Source of the DNA: Allokutzneria sp. A3M-2-11 16
GTDB taxonomy: Bacteria; Actinomycetota; Actinomycetes; Mycobacteriales; Pseudonocardiaceae
Direction: 5' to 3'
Assembly: GCF_024213555.1 (NCBI RefSeq)
Contig: NZ_JANAVO010000004.1
Coordinates: 62,001-126,000 of the forward strand
DNA: 64,000 nt
The translations under genes and the position numbers were made by a program. Under the pieces are notes generated by a model that saw nothing but the letters and a program-made list of their open reading frames with translations, ran no database searches and was not told where the DNA came from. Shown piece after piece: positions 1 through 7,816 of this stretch. Numbering within the stretch: position 1 is the first letter of the stretch; each line of letters begins with the position of its first letter.

Positions 1-450
1 ATCGTGATGATCGAGTCCGAGCCCGCCACCACGGCGTGGTCGGCGAAGCTCGGCGGGCTGCTCGGCCGCGCGGCGGAGCAGCTGCGCTACGAGGAGGCCT
101 TCGCCTGGATCACCGAGAACCAGGGCGCGCACACCTCGCGGCTGGCGAAGGCGGCCAGCAACGCGTTGTGCAACACCAGCATGGCCACCGACATCCCGGC
201 CAGCCGCGTGCACACCGCCGAGGAGATCGAGTCGGTGACCTGCCCGGTGCTGGCGATCTTCGGCAGCGAGTCCGACCTCGCGGTGCAGGCGCAGGTGATG
301 GAGACCCGCCTGGAGCGCTGCCGTTCGGTGATCGTCGGCGGGCACGAGCACTCGGTGCTGGTCGAGGCGCCCAAGACGGTCCGCGACCTGTTGCTGCCGT
401 GGGTCGCCGAGCACGAGGGCGGCCGCGTGCTTGAGGGCACTCCGGCGTGA
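1..450 (+). CDS. Alpha/beta hydrolase, C-terminal part (5' end outside window)
   Basis: The reading frame is open from the first base, so the visible 149 codons are the C-terminal part of a longer gene. The segment CPVLAIFGSESD, then GGHEHSVLVEAP about 30 residues later, is the usual acid-residue strand and catalytic-histidine loop of alpha/beta hydrolases. The nucleophile elbow must lie upstream of the window. The gene ends 40 bases before the glycosyltransferase gene on the same strand, so both probably belong to one transcription unit. The substrate cannot be told from this fragment. An apparent GTG/ATG near base 4-9 is internal, not the true start. Confidence 0.7.
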   Translation: MVMIESEPATTAWSAKLGGLLGRAAEQLRYEEAFAWITENQGAHTSRLAKAASNALCNTSMATDIPASRVHTAEEIESVTCPVLAIFGSESDLAVQAQVMETRLERCRSVIVGGHEHSVLVEAPKTVRDLLLPWVAEHEGGRVLEGTPA

Positions 451-490
451 TGCGGTCCCCGGACAAAGCCGTCCTCAAGGAATTCGCCAC

Positions 491-1696
491 ATGAGTCGTT
501 TCCTGTTCGTCGTGCCGCCGCTGGTCGGCCACACCAATCCCACGATCGGTGTGGCCGCGCGGCTCGTCGAACTCGGCCACGAGGTGGCGTGGGCGGGCCA
601 CGAGGAGTTCGTCCGCCATCTCGTCGGCCCGAAGGCCGCCGTGTTCCACTGCGCCGGTCCCGTGCTGGGCCCCGAAGGCGCCGAGCGCCCGCCGGAGATG
701 CGCGGTCCCGCGGCGCTGAAGTTCCTGTGGGAGAACTTCCTCGCCCCGTTGGCCAGGGGCATGGTCCCCGGGGTCCGCGCGGCCTGCGCCGGGTTCCGCC
801 CGGACGTGCTCGTGGTGGACCAGCAGGCGGTGGCGGGCGCCATCGTGGCCAACTCCCTCGGTCTGCCGTGGGCGACCTCCGCGACGACCTCGGCGGAGTT
901 CACCGATCCCCTCGCCAGCATGCCGAAGGTCGAGGAATGGCTGCGGGAGTTGTTGCAGGGCCTGCAAACCGAGTTCGGGGACACTCGGCTCGACATGGAT
1001 CTCCGGTTCTCTCCTTTCTTGACGCTGGCCTTCACCACGAGGGCGCTGATCGGGGAGACCGCGCACGAGAACGTGCGTTTCGTCGGGCCGTCCATCACCG
1101 AGCGCCTCGACAACGACGACTTCCCCGACGCCGAACTGGACGATTCGCGGGCGAAGGTGCTGCTCACCCTGGGCACCGCGAACGCCGACGCCGGTGAGCG
1201 CTTCCTGCGCGAGGCCGTGACCGCGCTCGTCGAACGCGCCGACCGGGTCCAGGCGATCGTGGCCGACCCCGCCGGCGCGCTGACGGAGCACCCCGGTGGC
1301 GGCGCCGTCGTCGCGGCGCGGATTCCCGTGCTGCGGCTGCTGAAACGACTCGACGCGGTGATCTGCCACGCCGGGCACAACACCGTCTGCGAGACGCTCT
1401 CGCACGGGCTGCCGCTCGTGGTCGCCCCCATCCGCGACGACCAGCCGATCGTCGCGCAACAGGTGGTCGACTGCGGCGCGGGCGTCCGGTTGCGGTTCAA
1501 CCGGGCCACCGCCGAGCAGATCGGCAGGGCCGTGGACTCCGTGCTGTCCGATGTGGACCACCGGGCCGCGGCCGAACGGGTGCGGGACTCCTTCCGCGCG
1601 GCCGGCGGGGCGGCCAGCGCGGCGAAGCACCTCGAGCTCCTGGCGCACGACGCCACCGCCACCGCACTCGCGGGCACAGGAGGGACCACAGCGTGA
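491..1696 (+). CDS. GT1-family (MGT/UGT-like) glycosyltransferase
   Basis: A 401-residue GT-B glycosyltransferase, a typical length for the macrolide/UGT-like family. The N-terminal acceptor domain opens with VVPPLVGHTNPTIGVAARLV. The C-terminal nucleotide-sugar motif is at about residues 290-335: HAGHNTVCETLSHGLPLVV followed by a DDQPIVAQQV segment, with the conserved His-Gly-Asn and terminal Asp-Gln. It probably moves a sugar from a nucleotide sugar to a small lipophilic acceptor in the cytoplasm. The ATG at 491 was chosen because AAGGA lies about 10 bases upstream and the family N-terminus begins here; an in-frame start 60 bases earlier has no such support. The next gene starts inside its stop codon (GTGA overlap), so they are translationally coupled. 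Confidence 0.85.
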   Translation: MSRFLFVVPPLVGHTNPTIGVAARLVELGHEVAWAGHEEFVRHLVGPKAAVFHCAGPVLGPEGAERPPEMRGPAALKFLWENFLAPLARGMVPGVRAACAGFRPDVLVVDQQAVAGAIVANSLGLPWATSATTSAEFTDPLASMPKVEEWLRELLQGLQTEFGDTRLDMDLRFSPFLTLAFTTRALIGETAHENVRFVGPSITERLDNDDFPDAELDDSRAKVLLTLGTANADAGERFLREAVTALVERADRVQAIVADPAGALTEHPGGGAVVAARIPVLRLLKRLDAVICHAGHNTVCETLSHGLPLVVAPIRDDQPIVAQQVVDCGAGVRLRFNRATAEQIGRAVDSVLSDVDHRAAAERVRDSFRAAGGAASAAKHLELLAHDATATALAGTGGTTA

Positions 1697-3555
1697 CCGC
1701 AGGAAAGTCTTCTCGTCGCCGTTCCGGGAAGTGGGTCCGGCGCACCATCCAGGCCGGGCTCATCGCGGGGCTCGTGCTGGACACCGCGCAGCTGCGCCGC
1801 AGGCTGGCCGGCCTGCGCACGCTGCCCGACCGCCCCGAGCCCGGCCAGGACCGCTTCCGGGTGCTGGAGGCCGAGGACGTCCGGGTGGACCGGGCGACGC
1901 TGGCCGCGGCCCGCGCGCACGCCCAGGCCGAAGGTCTGTCCACTTTGGACCTCGTGCCGCGGGACCTCCCGGTCGCCCAGGCGCTTGACCTGTTGCGCGC
2001 GGTGGACCCGACGACCTACCGCACCGACCGGCAGGCCCCCGGGCGGGGCGCGCTGCACGCGACGCTGGCCGATGACGGCGTGCTCCGCGCGGCGGGAATC
2101 CCCACCGACAACGGGCATCCGAGCGCGCCGGAGCTGGCCGAGGCGATCGCCCAGCTGAAGCTGCACGCGCCCGGCGGCACCGACCTCATCGTGGCGCCGC
2201 GGCTGACCAGCGCGCCGGACGTGGTGGCCAAGGACCCCGAGGTGCTGGCGTCGATGCACGGCGAGAACACGATGGGCGCTCTGCTGCCGCAGATCGCCTG
2301 GCTGTCCACGCTCGCGGCGAGCACGCTGATCAATCCCGCGTGGGCCTTGGCCGCGATCGGCGCGTGGTCGGCCCAGCCGATGATCGTGTTCTACGGCAGC
2401 AAGAACATGCGCCCGGCGGACCTGTTGTCCTACAGCGCGACCCGGGCGGTGAAGGAGCCCAAGCGGCTGTTCGCCGCGATCGCGACCGCCCAGTCCCGCA
2501 CGGTCGAGCGGGTGGACCCGGTCGAGGAACGCCGCGCCTCCTACCAGGCCGAGCTGTCCAAGGGCACCGAGCGCTTCTTCGGCGAACGCCGCACCGACTG
2601 CCCGTGGTGCTCCTCGACGCGCCTGGAAACCCGGTTGCGCACGCGTGATCTGCTCCAGCGCAAGCCGGGCACGTTCGTGCTGGACCGCTGCCAGGACTGC
2701 GGGCACGTCTTCCAGAACCCGCGGCTGAGCCCGGCGGGCCTGGACTTCTACTACCGGGACTTCTACGACGGCCTCGGCGAGAAGAAACTCGACTCGCTGT
2801 TCAAGGCGCGCGGGGTGATGTACCGCCCGCGCGCGGAGTCGATGAAGCGGTTCGCCCAGCCCGAGTCCTGGCTCGACGTGGGCACCGGCCACGGCCACTT
2901 CTGCAACGCCGCGCGGGAGGTGTGGCCGCAGACCACCTTCGACGGCCTGGACATCACCGACGGCATCAAGCTCGCCGAGCACCGCGGCTGGATCGACCGC
3001 GGCTACCGCGGCAGCTTCGTCGAACTGGCCCCGTCGATGGCCGCGAACTACGACGTGGTCAGCATGTTCCACTACATGGAGCACAGCCTGGACCCGAAGC
3101 TGGAGCTGGAGGCGGCGCACACCGCGCTGCGCTCCGGCGGGCACCTGCTCATCGAGGTGCCCGACCCCGAGGCCCGCTGGGCCGACCTGCTCGGCAAGTG
3201 GTGGATGCCGTGGCTCCAGCCGCAGCACCTGCACTTCGTCTCGATCGGCAACCTCCGGCGGCAGCTGGAGAAGATGGGCTTCACCGTGGTGCTGGAGCAG
3301 CGCGCCGAGGCGCACGAGCCCATCGACCTGCTGTCGGCGGCGTGGACGCGGCTGAGCAACCTGGCGGCCAGCGGCGAGGACCTGCCGTGGTACCCGGCCA
3401 AGCCCGAACCCGCCCGCAAGGCGATCCGCGCGGCCACGCTCGCCGTCGGCAGCCCGTTCCTGCTGGCGGCCAGCCTCGCCGACGGCGCACTCCGCCCCTT
3501 CGCGGCGCGCCTGGGCCTGACCAACGCCTACCGCGTCATCGCCCGCAAATCCTGA
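1693..3555 (+). CDS. Large class I SAM-methyltransferase-domain protein (copy 1)
   Basis: A 620-residue protein in three parts. Residues 1-280 are of unknown fold, with a hydrophobic stretch at about 196-235 that could touch or cross the membrane. Residues about 303-340 hold two CxxC pairs (DCPWC and CQDCG) that look like a zinc knuckle. From about 390 there is a Rossmann methyltransferase domain with motif I WLDVGTGHGHF and the post-I segment FDGLDITDG. It overlaps the glycosyltransferase gene by 4 bases. A close paralog lies at 7817-9682 with the same architecture and colinear motifs. The zinc-knuckle plus methyltransferase pairing resembles sugar or lipid-linked methyltransferases, but no substrate can be named. 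The N-terminal domain is not recognised. Confidence 0.72.
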   Translation: MTAGKSSRRRSGKWVRRTIQAGLIAGLVLDTAQLRRRLAGLRTLPDRPEPGQDRFRVLEAEDVRVDRATLAAARAHAQAEGLSTLDLVPRDLPVAQALDLLRAVDPTTYRTDRQAPGRGALHATLADDGVLRAAGIPTDNGHPSAPELAEAIAQLKLHAPGGTDLIVAPRLTSAPDVVAKDPEVLASMHGENTMGALLPQIAWLSTLAASTLINPAWALAAIGAWSAQPMIVFYGSKNMRPADLLSYSATRAVKEPKRLFAAIATAQSRTVERVDPVEERRASYQAELSKGTERFFGERRTDCPWCSSTRLETRLRTRDLLQRKPGTFVLDRCQDCGHVFQNPRLSPAGLDFYYRDFYDGLGEKKLDSLFKARGVMYRPRAESMKRFAQPESWLDVGTGHGHFCNAAREVWPQTTFDGLDITDGIKLAEHRGWIDRGYRGSFVELAPSMAANYDVVSMFHYMEHSLDPKLELEAAHTALRSGGHLLIEVPDPEARWADLLGKWWMPWLQPQHLHFVSIGNLRRQLEKMGFTVVLEQRAEAHEPIDLLSAAWTRLSNLAASGEDLPWYPAKPEPARKAIRAATLAVGSPFLLAASLADGALRPFAARLGLTNAYRVIARKS

Positions 3556-3567
3556 CCACCGCCGTTG

Positions 3568-3653
3568 TGCCCTGAACGAGTCGTTCGGGGACCTGAACGC
3601 CCCAAATGAGTCATTGGGGTACTTCAGCGCCCCCAATGACTCATTCAGGGCAT
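3568..3653. repeat. Family B palindromic units, cluster 1
   Basis: Three short palindromic units in a row: CCCTGAACGAGTCGTTCGGGG, then CCCCAAATGAGTCATTGGGG, then CCCCAATGACTCATTCAGGG. Each unit can form a small hairpin, and neighbouring units can also pair with each other. The same unit recurs at 3751-3826 and 54735-54991. Reading frames through them (peptides such as NESFGAL) are by-products of the repeat and not genes. Confidence 0.75.
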
Positions 3654-3676
3654 CGTGACGCCCAGGGTTCGCCAGT

Positions 3677-3733
3677 CTTCAAGTACCACCAACCCCCACC
3701 CCAGCGGTCTTTAACCACCCCCAACCCCCACGC
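3677..3733. repeat. Family A palindromic element, left half only
   Basis: Begins CTTCAAGTACCACCAACCC and continues with the inner arm GCGGTCTTTAACCACCCCC. This matches the left half of the complete elements at 14349, 21964, 39050 and 42840. No matching right arm ending CTTGAAG follows; the sequence instead runs into family B units. It is therefore a truncated copy, or one whose right half was replaced. Confidence 0.65.
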
Positions 3734-3750
3734 ACCCGCCCACGCGAGTG

Positions 3751-3826
3751 CCCTGAACGAGTCGTTTGGGGCGTTGGTGTCCCTGAACGAGTCGTTCAGG
3801 GACACCAACGCCCCAAACGCGGCATT
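3751..3826. repeat. Family B palindromic units, cluster 2
   Basis: Units of the type CCCTGAACGAGTCGTTTGGGG and CCCTGAACGAGTCGTTCAGGG, followed by CCCCAAACGCGGCATTGG. This cluster lies directly upstream of the -10-like box at 3837 and the split GT-B-like gene, so it sits between that gene and the truncated family A copy. Confidence 0.7.
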
Positions 3827-3836
3827 GGCGTACGGG

Positions 3837-3842
3837 TAGGAT
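3837..3842 (+). promoter_or_regulatory. Candidate -10 box of a leaderless promoter
   Basis: TAGGAT ends 8 bases before the GTG at 3851. There is no Shine-Dalgarno sequence in the gap, as expected for a leaderless actinobacterial transcript. This supports GTG 3851 as the start of the split gene. Confidence 0.4.
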
Positions 3843-3850
3843 CGCCGGTC

Positions 3851-5469
3851 GTGCGCGAGGAGCTGTGGCGGAAAGTGCCGGTCGGACCACACACTCCACA
3901 GTGGACGACCGTGCCCGCCGAGAAGACGGTGCTGGCGGTGGTGCACAACGTCACCGCCGCCACCCGGCTGCTCGACGTGCTACCGCTCGTCGCAGACGAT
4001 CCCAGGGTGCAGGTGGTGTTCACCTGCACCGGGTCGTCCGCGTTCTCACCCGGCACCGAGGAATGGTTGCTGCGGCGCGGAATCGACACCGTGCCGTGGT
4101 CCCAGGCCGTGCAGGTCCCGTTCGACGCCGCGATCTCCGCGAGCTACGGCGGCGCGCTGCACGACGTCCAAGCCCCCATGATCGTTGTACCTCACGGAAT
4201 GGGGTACAATAAATACTCGCCCGGAAATCGGAAATCGGAAATCGGAAATCGGTTTTCGGTTTGTCGGTTCCGTGGCTGTTCTCGAGCGGCGGACTCATCC
4301 CCTCGGTCATCGTGCTGTCACACGACGAACAGCTGGACCGGTTGCGTCTGGCCAGCCCCGAAGCCGCCGAAGTCGCTGTTGTGGCGGGAGATCCGTGCTT
4401 CGACCGGATGCTGGCCGGGTTACCGCTGCGCGAGACCTACCGCGCCGCTTTCGGTGTCGCTCCCGGGCAACGGCTGGTCCTGATCTCCTCGACGTGGGGA
4501 CAGCATTCTCTCTACAGCGCGAACCCTGAGCTTCCCGGCCTTCTCGCCCGCTCCTTCCCGCAGGACGAGTACAAGTTCGTCATCGCCTTGCACCCCAACG
4601 TCTGGGCGGCCCATGGGACCTGGCAGGTCGAACGCTGGCTAGCGCGCTCCGGCGTCCTGGCCGTCCCACCGGAGGAAGGCTGGCGCGCCGCGGCGATCGC
4701 GGCCGATCTCGTGATCGGCGACCACGGCTCGGTCCCGTTCTACGCCGCCGCGCTCGGAACACCCTTGCTGCTGGCCATAAAACAACGAGATCAGGTCGAT
4801 CCCGCTTCACCGGTCGGGCTCCTCAACGCGGCCGCTCCGCTGCTCGACCCCGGCCGCGACCTGATGGAGCAGATCAAGGTGGCCCCTCGGACGATCATCG
4901 ACCTGGCCACCTCGACTCCCGGAGAGTCGGCGAAGTTGTTGCGCACAGCCATCTACTCCGCTATGGGGCTGCTCGAACCCGACACTCCCGCCGAGCACAC
5001 CGCTGTGCCACTCCCGGTGATCCCTACTCCTTCGACGGGTGCTCAGCTGGTCAGAGCGTCGCTCACGGAGTCCACTGTGGACATAACTCGCTGGTCGGCG
5101 GAACGTCTGCGCGGCGGGCCCGCTCCGCAGGACACGCATCTGCTGAGCGGAACCGACCAGCCGAAGCGCGAATGGCTCGAACTGGCCGAAGTCCTTGTGC
5201 ACGAACAACTCGGTGCGCCGGAGAGCTGGATCGGTGTCACCCTCAAGGCGTTACCGGGCTGCCTGCTCGCCGCCATGCCGACAAGGACGGGCTGGCTGGT
5301 CGGCGATCGCGACGGGAACCGCGTGCGGTGCACCGGCGAAGACGGACGCGCGATCGCATCAGCGGTCTACGCGTGGTTACTGACTGGGCGCCCGTGGTCG
5401 GAGCTGCCGAACCGGTTGACCGTCAACACCGGTCCGATCAGTTCAGTGTGGACAGTCGAGCCCGAATAG
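3851..5469 (+). pseudogene. GT-B-like protein gene, out of frame at a heptanucleotide repeat (possible phase-variable gene)
   Basis: Two reading frames together make one protein. The first (GTG 3851) encodes VLAVVHNVTAATRLLDVLPL and ends its conserved part at PHGMGYNKYSPGNRKSE. The second continues, from about 4243, with RKSVFGLSVPWLFSSGG and runs to 5469 without a break. It includes VIALHPNVWAAHG and IGDHGSVPFYAAALGTPLL, which resemble the donor side of GT-B enzymes such as CDP-glycerol or UDP-sugar transferases. The frames change inside four copies of GGAAATC at 4223-4252. Five or two copies would join the frames exactly, giving about 541 residues with five. So the gene is either inactive, switched off by repeat number, or mis-assembled at the repeat. 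The exact function is not recognised. The 3' end overlaps the opposite-strand STAND gene by 32 bases. Confidence 0.6.
4223..4252 (+). repeat. Heptanucleotide tandem repeat (GGAAATC)4 + GG inside a gene
   Basis: Four perfect copies of a 7-base unit followed by two bases of a fifth. A degenerate continuation (GGTTTTC) follows. Seven is not a multiple of three, so each gain or loss of one unit shifts the reading frame. It lies exactly where the two halves of the surrounding coding sequence fall out of frame. The unit is AT-richer than the flanking sequence. Confidence 0.9.
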
Positions 5470-7369
5470 CCTCCGCGCGATCACGCAGCCACAGCCGCTC
5501 GAACAATGCGAGGGCTTCGGTGTAGTACGCGCGAGCCTCCTCGCCACCCGAGAGGTCTCCCAGTGCCTCAAGTACCAGAGCGATGTCGAACGGCCGGTCC
5601 TGTTCCCTCATGATCGCCAGCGCGCTGTCCAGTGCGGCGCGGTCACGGAGGGTCTTGCCGCGCCAGGTCAGCACCTTGCCGAGGTTGTACGGCTCGTTCA
5701 GCTCACGGAAGGTCTCAGCTGCGGAGTCGAACAGTTCGGCCGACGGCGCGACCTTGCCGAAGTGCAGCTGCGCCAGCGCGATCCGCCGCCGATCGCCGAT
5801 CTCCATCGCCAAGGAGAGGTTGCGGGACAGCGCTGTGAACGCGTCATCTATCCGGCCGAGGTCCAACAGCACCAGACCGAGGGCTTCCTCCGCTGTCGCG
5901 GCCACCTCGGGATCTCCGGCGCCGCGCTCCGCTGCTTCGCGCAGGGTGTCCTCGGCATCGGTCAACCGTCCACTGTGGCGCTCGGCGAACGCGCGCTGAG
6001 TCAGCAGCACACTCTCTACTTCGGACAGTCCGAGTTCACGTGCCGCGAGGATGCCAATCTCGTGTGTGGCAAGGAGATCCTCGACGTACTTGCCCGGCTC
6101 GTGCAGTGACCACAGCAGCAGGCAAAGCTGCGCCGCGATGAGCAGCTCCCCCATGTCTCCGGCCACGCGCACCGCCCCGGTGAGGTTGGCGCGCTCGGTC
6201 TCCAACCACCCACGCGGATCTTCATGTGGCGCGCCCATGACCAAGTCCGGGAAGAACTTCGTCCGCCAGCGCCGGTTCGCCATCACGTACGCCTCAGCGG
6301 CGGCCGTCTCCGCGAGGTACCACCGCAACATCCGGACGCGCTCGCCAGAATCCTTCGCCAGACCGCGCGCGTGCGCCCGAACCAAGCCGTGGACCACGAA
6401 TCGACCGGGCGCCACGGGTTCCACGACGCGCCGGACGCGCAGTTCCCTCAGCCCTTCGCGCACCACCGCCGGATCAGCGGCCGCGGCGAGCGCGCCGAAG
6501 GACACATCGCCATCTCCGGGATACAGACCGAGGAGTTCGTAGCAGGTCCGCGCCGCCGGTCCGAGCCTTCGGTAGGCCGCGTCGAACACGGCGGAGACTT
6601 CGCTGAGGTTGCCGTCGAACTCATCCAGCAGCTCGCTGATCCGCAGCTCGGGCACGTCGGCGAGCAGGGCCCCGACCACGCACAGCGCGATGGGGAGCCC
6701 GCCGCAGAGCCTCAGCAGCGCCTTCACGGCTTCCGGTTCGTCGGCGACGCGGTCGTCCGCGTACTCCTCCAGCAGCACGCGAGCCATCTCGTCCTCAAGC
6801 GGCTCCACGTCGATCAGATCGGCGCCGTCCCGCTTCAGACTGCCGAACGCCCCTTGCCCGGTGACCACGACGACCGCCTTCGTCGAGCCCGGCAGGAGCG
6901 CACGGACCTGCGCCGGGACGACCGCGTCATCGAGGAAGACCTGAATCGCCTTGTCCCAGCACAAAGAGCGGTACAGCGCCTGCCGGGTCTCCAGGTCGAT
7001 GGGCAAGGTCGCGCGGTCTTCGCCGAGCGCCACCAGGAAATCCGCGAGGATGTCACTGACCGAGCGGGGTTTTTCAGTCCAGCCGCCGAGGTTCGCGTGC
7101 AGCTGACCGTCCGGGTAGTCGCCGATCCGCTCGTGCAGGAAGTGGTTGCCCACCGAGGACTTGCCGCTGCCGCGCATGCCGAGCAGCACCTTCAGCGGCT
7201 TCGGCCCGGCCAGCGCGTCGAGCACACGGCGCTGGTTGACCAGCCTCGCCAGGCGCGGCGGCAGCTGGTGCGGCTTCGGCCGTTCCCGGTCGTGGAAGTG
7301 GACGTCGCCGTGGATCTGCCCGGCCTGCACCATTTTCCCGGCGATGCCGTCGAAACGATTCTCGGTCAC
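5438..7369 (-). CDS. STAND (NB-ARC-like) ATPase with TPR-type C-terminus
   Basis: A 643-residue signal-transduction ATPase. The N-terminus carries a GQIHGDVHFH segment of the kind seen ahead of the nucleotide-binding domain in many actinobacterial STAND proteins. The Walker A motif GMRGSGKSS is at about residues 64-72. A Walker B-like strand AIQVFLDDAV and the sensor strand AVVVVTGQ follow, then a GLPL-like motif GGLPIALCVVGALL. Residues from about 400 to the end are helical and rich in Ala, Leu and Glu in TPR style (for example ALGLVLLDLGRIDDAFTAL). No separate effector domain is visible, so it may be a sensor or regulator working with a partner. It converges on the split GT-B-like gene and lies between the two methyltransferase paralogs. 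Confidence 0.8.
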   Translation of the reverse strand: MTENRFDGIAGKMVQAGQIHGDVHFHDRERPKPHQLPPRLARLVNQRRVLDALAGPKPLKVLLGMRGSGKSSVGNHFLHERIGDYPDGQLHANLGGWTEKPRSVSDILADFLVALGEDRATLPIDLETRQALYRSLCWDKAIQVFLDDAVVPAQVRALLPGSTKAVVVVTGQGAFGSLKRDGADLIDVEPLEDEMARVLLEEYADDRVADEPEAVKALLRLCGGLPIALCVVGALLADVPELRISELLDEFDGNLSEVSAVFDAAYRRLGPAARTCYELLGLYPGDGDVSFGALAAAADPAVVREGLRELRVRRVVEPVAPGRFVVHGLVRAHARGLAKDSGERVRMLRWYLAETAAAEAYVMANRRWRTKFFPDLVMGAPHEDPRGWLETERANLTGAVRVAGDMGELLIAAQLCLLLWSLHEPGKYVEDLLATHEIGILAARELGLSEVESVLLTQRAFAERHSGRLTDAEDTLREAAERGAGDPEVAATAEEALGLVLLDLGRIDDAFTALSRNLSLAMEIGDRRRIALAQLHFGKVAPSAELFDSAAETFRELNEPYNLGKVLTWRGKTLRDRAALDSALAIMREQDRPFDIALVLEALGDLSGGEEARAYYTEALALFERLWLRDRAEAIRARLSTLN

Positions 7370-7500
7370 TGGCTTCCCCCGGCCGCTCGCGACAAGATCG
7401 ACCCGCGAAGGCTACCCGTCCCGGCTCGCCCCGGGACGGACTTCGTCACCATCGGTGGACCGGCAACCACCTAGGTGTCCTACAGGCCATCCACACCACG

Positions 7501-7584
7501 TAAACTGTGCCCATGCCCCCCCAGCCGCCCTCACACCCCACCTCCGGCGGCCGCAACCTAGAGAACCTCGTTTCGTACTCATAA
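7501..7584 (+). pseudogene. Possible 5' remnant of a gene cut short by a family C repeat
   Basis: TAAACT at 7501-7506 is followed 6 bases later by ATG 7513, the leaderless pattern seen at several real genes here. The frame reads MPPQPPSHPTSGGRNLENLV and then stops at 7582-7584, inside the family C element that begins at about 7561. It could be a gene start interrupted by the repeat, or coincidence. The rest of the 7370-7816 gap holds two family C copies and nothing else recognisable. Confidence 0.25.
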
Positions 7585-7636
7585 CGGGAAAGAGAGCGCT
7601 CCCAAATCCCGGCAAGAGTACGAAACGGAAGTTCTC
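7561..7636. repeat. Family C palindromic element, copy 1
   Basis: The left arm GAGAACCTCGTTTCGTACTC is mirrored on the right by GAGTACGAAACGGAAGTTCTC. The unpaired centre contains GAGCGCTCCC. Copies 2 and 3 (7693-7753 and 28091-28153) share the CGTTTCGTACTC ends and the GAGCGCT centre. Confidence 0.75.
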
Positions 7637-7692
7637 CAGCCACCTCAGCGCAGGATGCGGATGGCGCGCGTGGGCAAGGTGGCCGTGCTTGT

Positions 7693-7753
7693 CCCGTTTC
7701 GTACTCATAGCGGGTGTGGAGCGCTGCTGAACCCGTTATGAGTACGAAACGGG
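7693..7753. repeat. Family C palindromic element, copy 2
   Basis: A 61-bp inverted repeat with 14-base perfect arms, CCCGTTTCGTACTC and GAGTACGAAACGGG, and the family centre GGAGCGCTGC. It lies 64 bp upstream of the second methyltransferase paralog. Confidence 0.8.
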
Positions 7754-7816
7754 TCCGGGCGTCACCCACAAGATCGGGTAATCGGGTTACCGCAGGTAGA
7801 TGCCGATATCTGAAGT

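Noticed and set aside
475-3636. A 1053-codon open frame on the minus strand across the glycosyltransferase and first methyltransferase genes
   Set aside because: Antisense of two well-supported genes; the translation is low-complexity Arg/Gly/Ala with no domain. High GC keeps antisense frames open.
3568-3826. A CRISPR array, suggested by repeated short units
   Set aside because: Units are palindromic, vary in orientation and spacing, have no unique spacers of constant size, and no cas genes are near.
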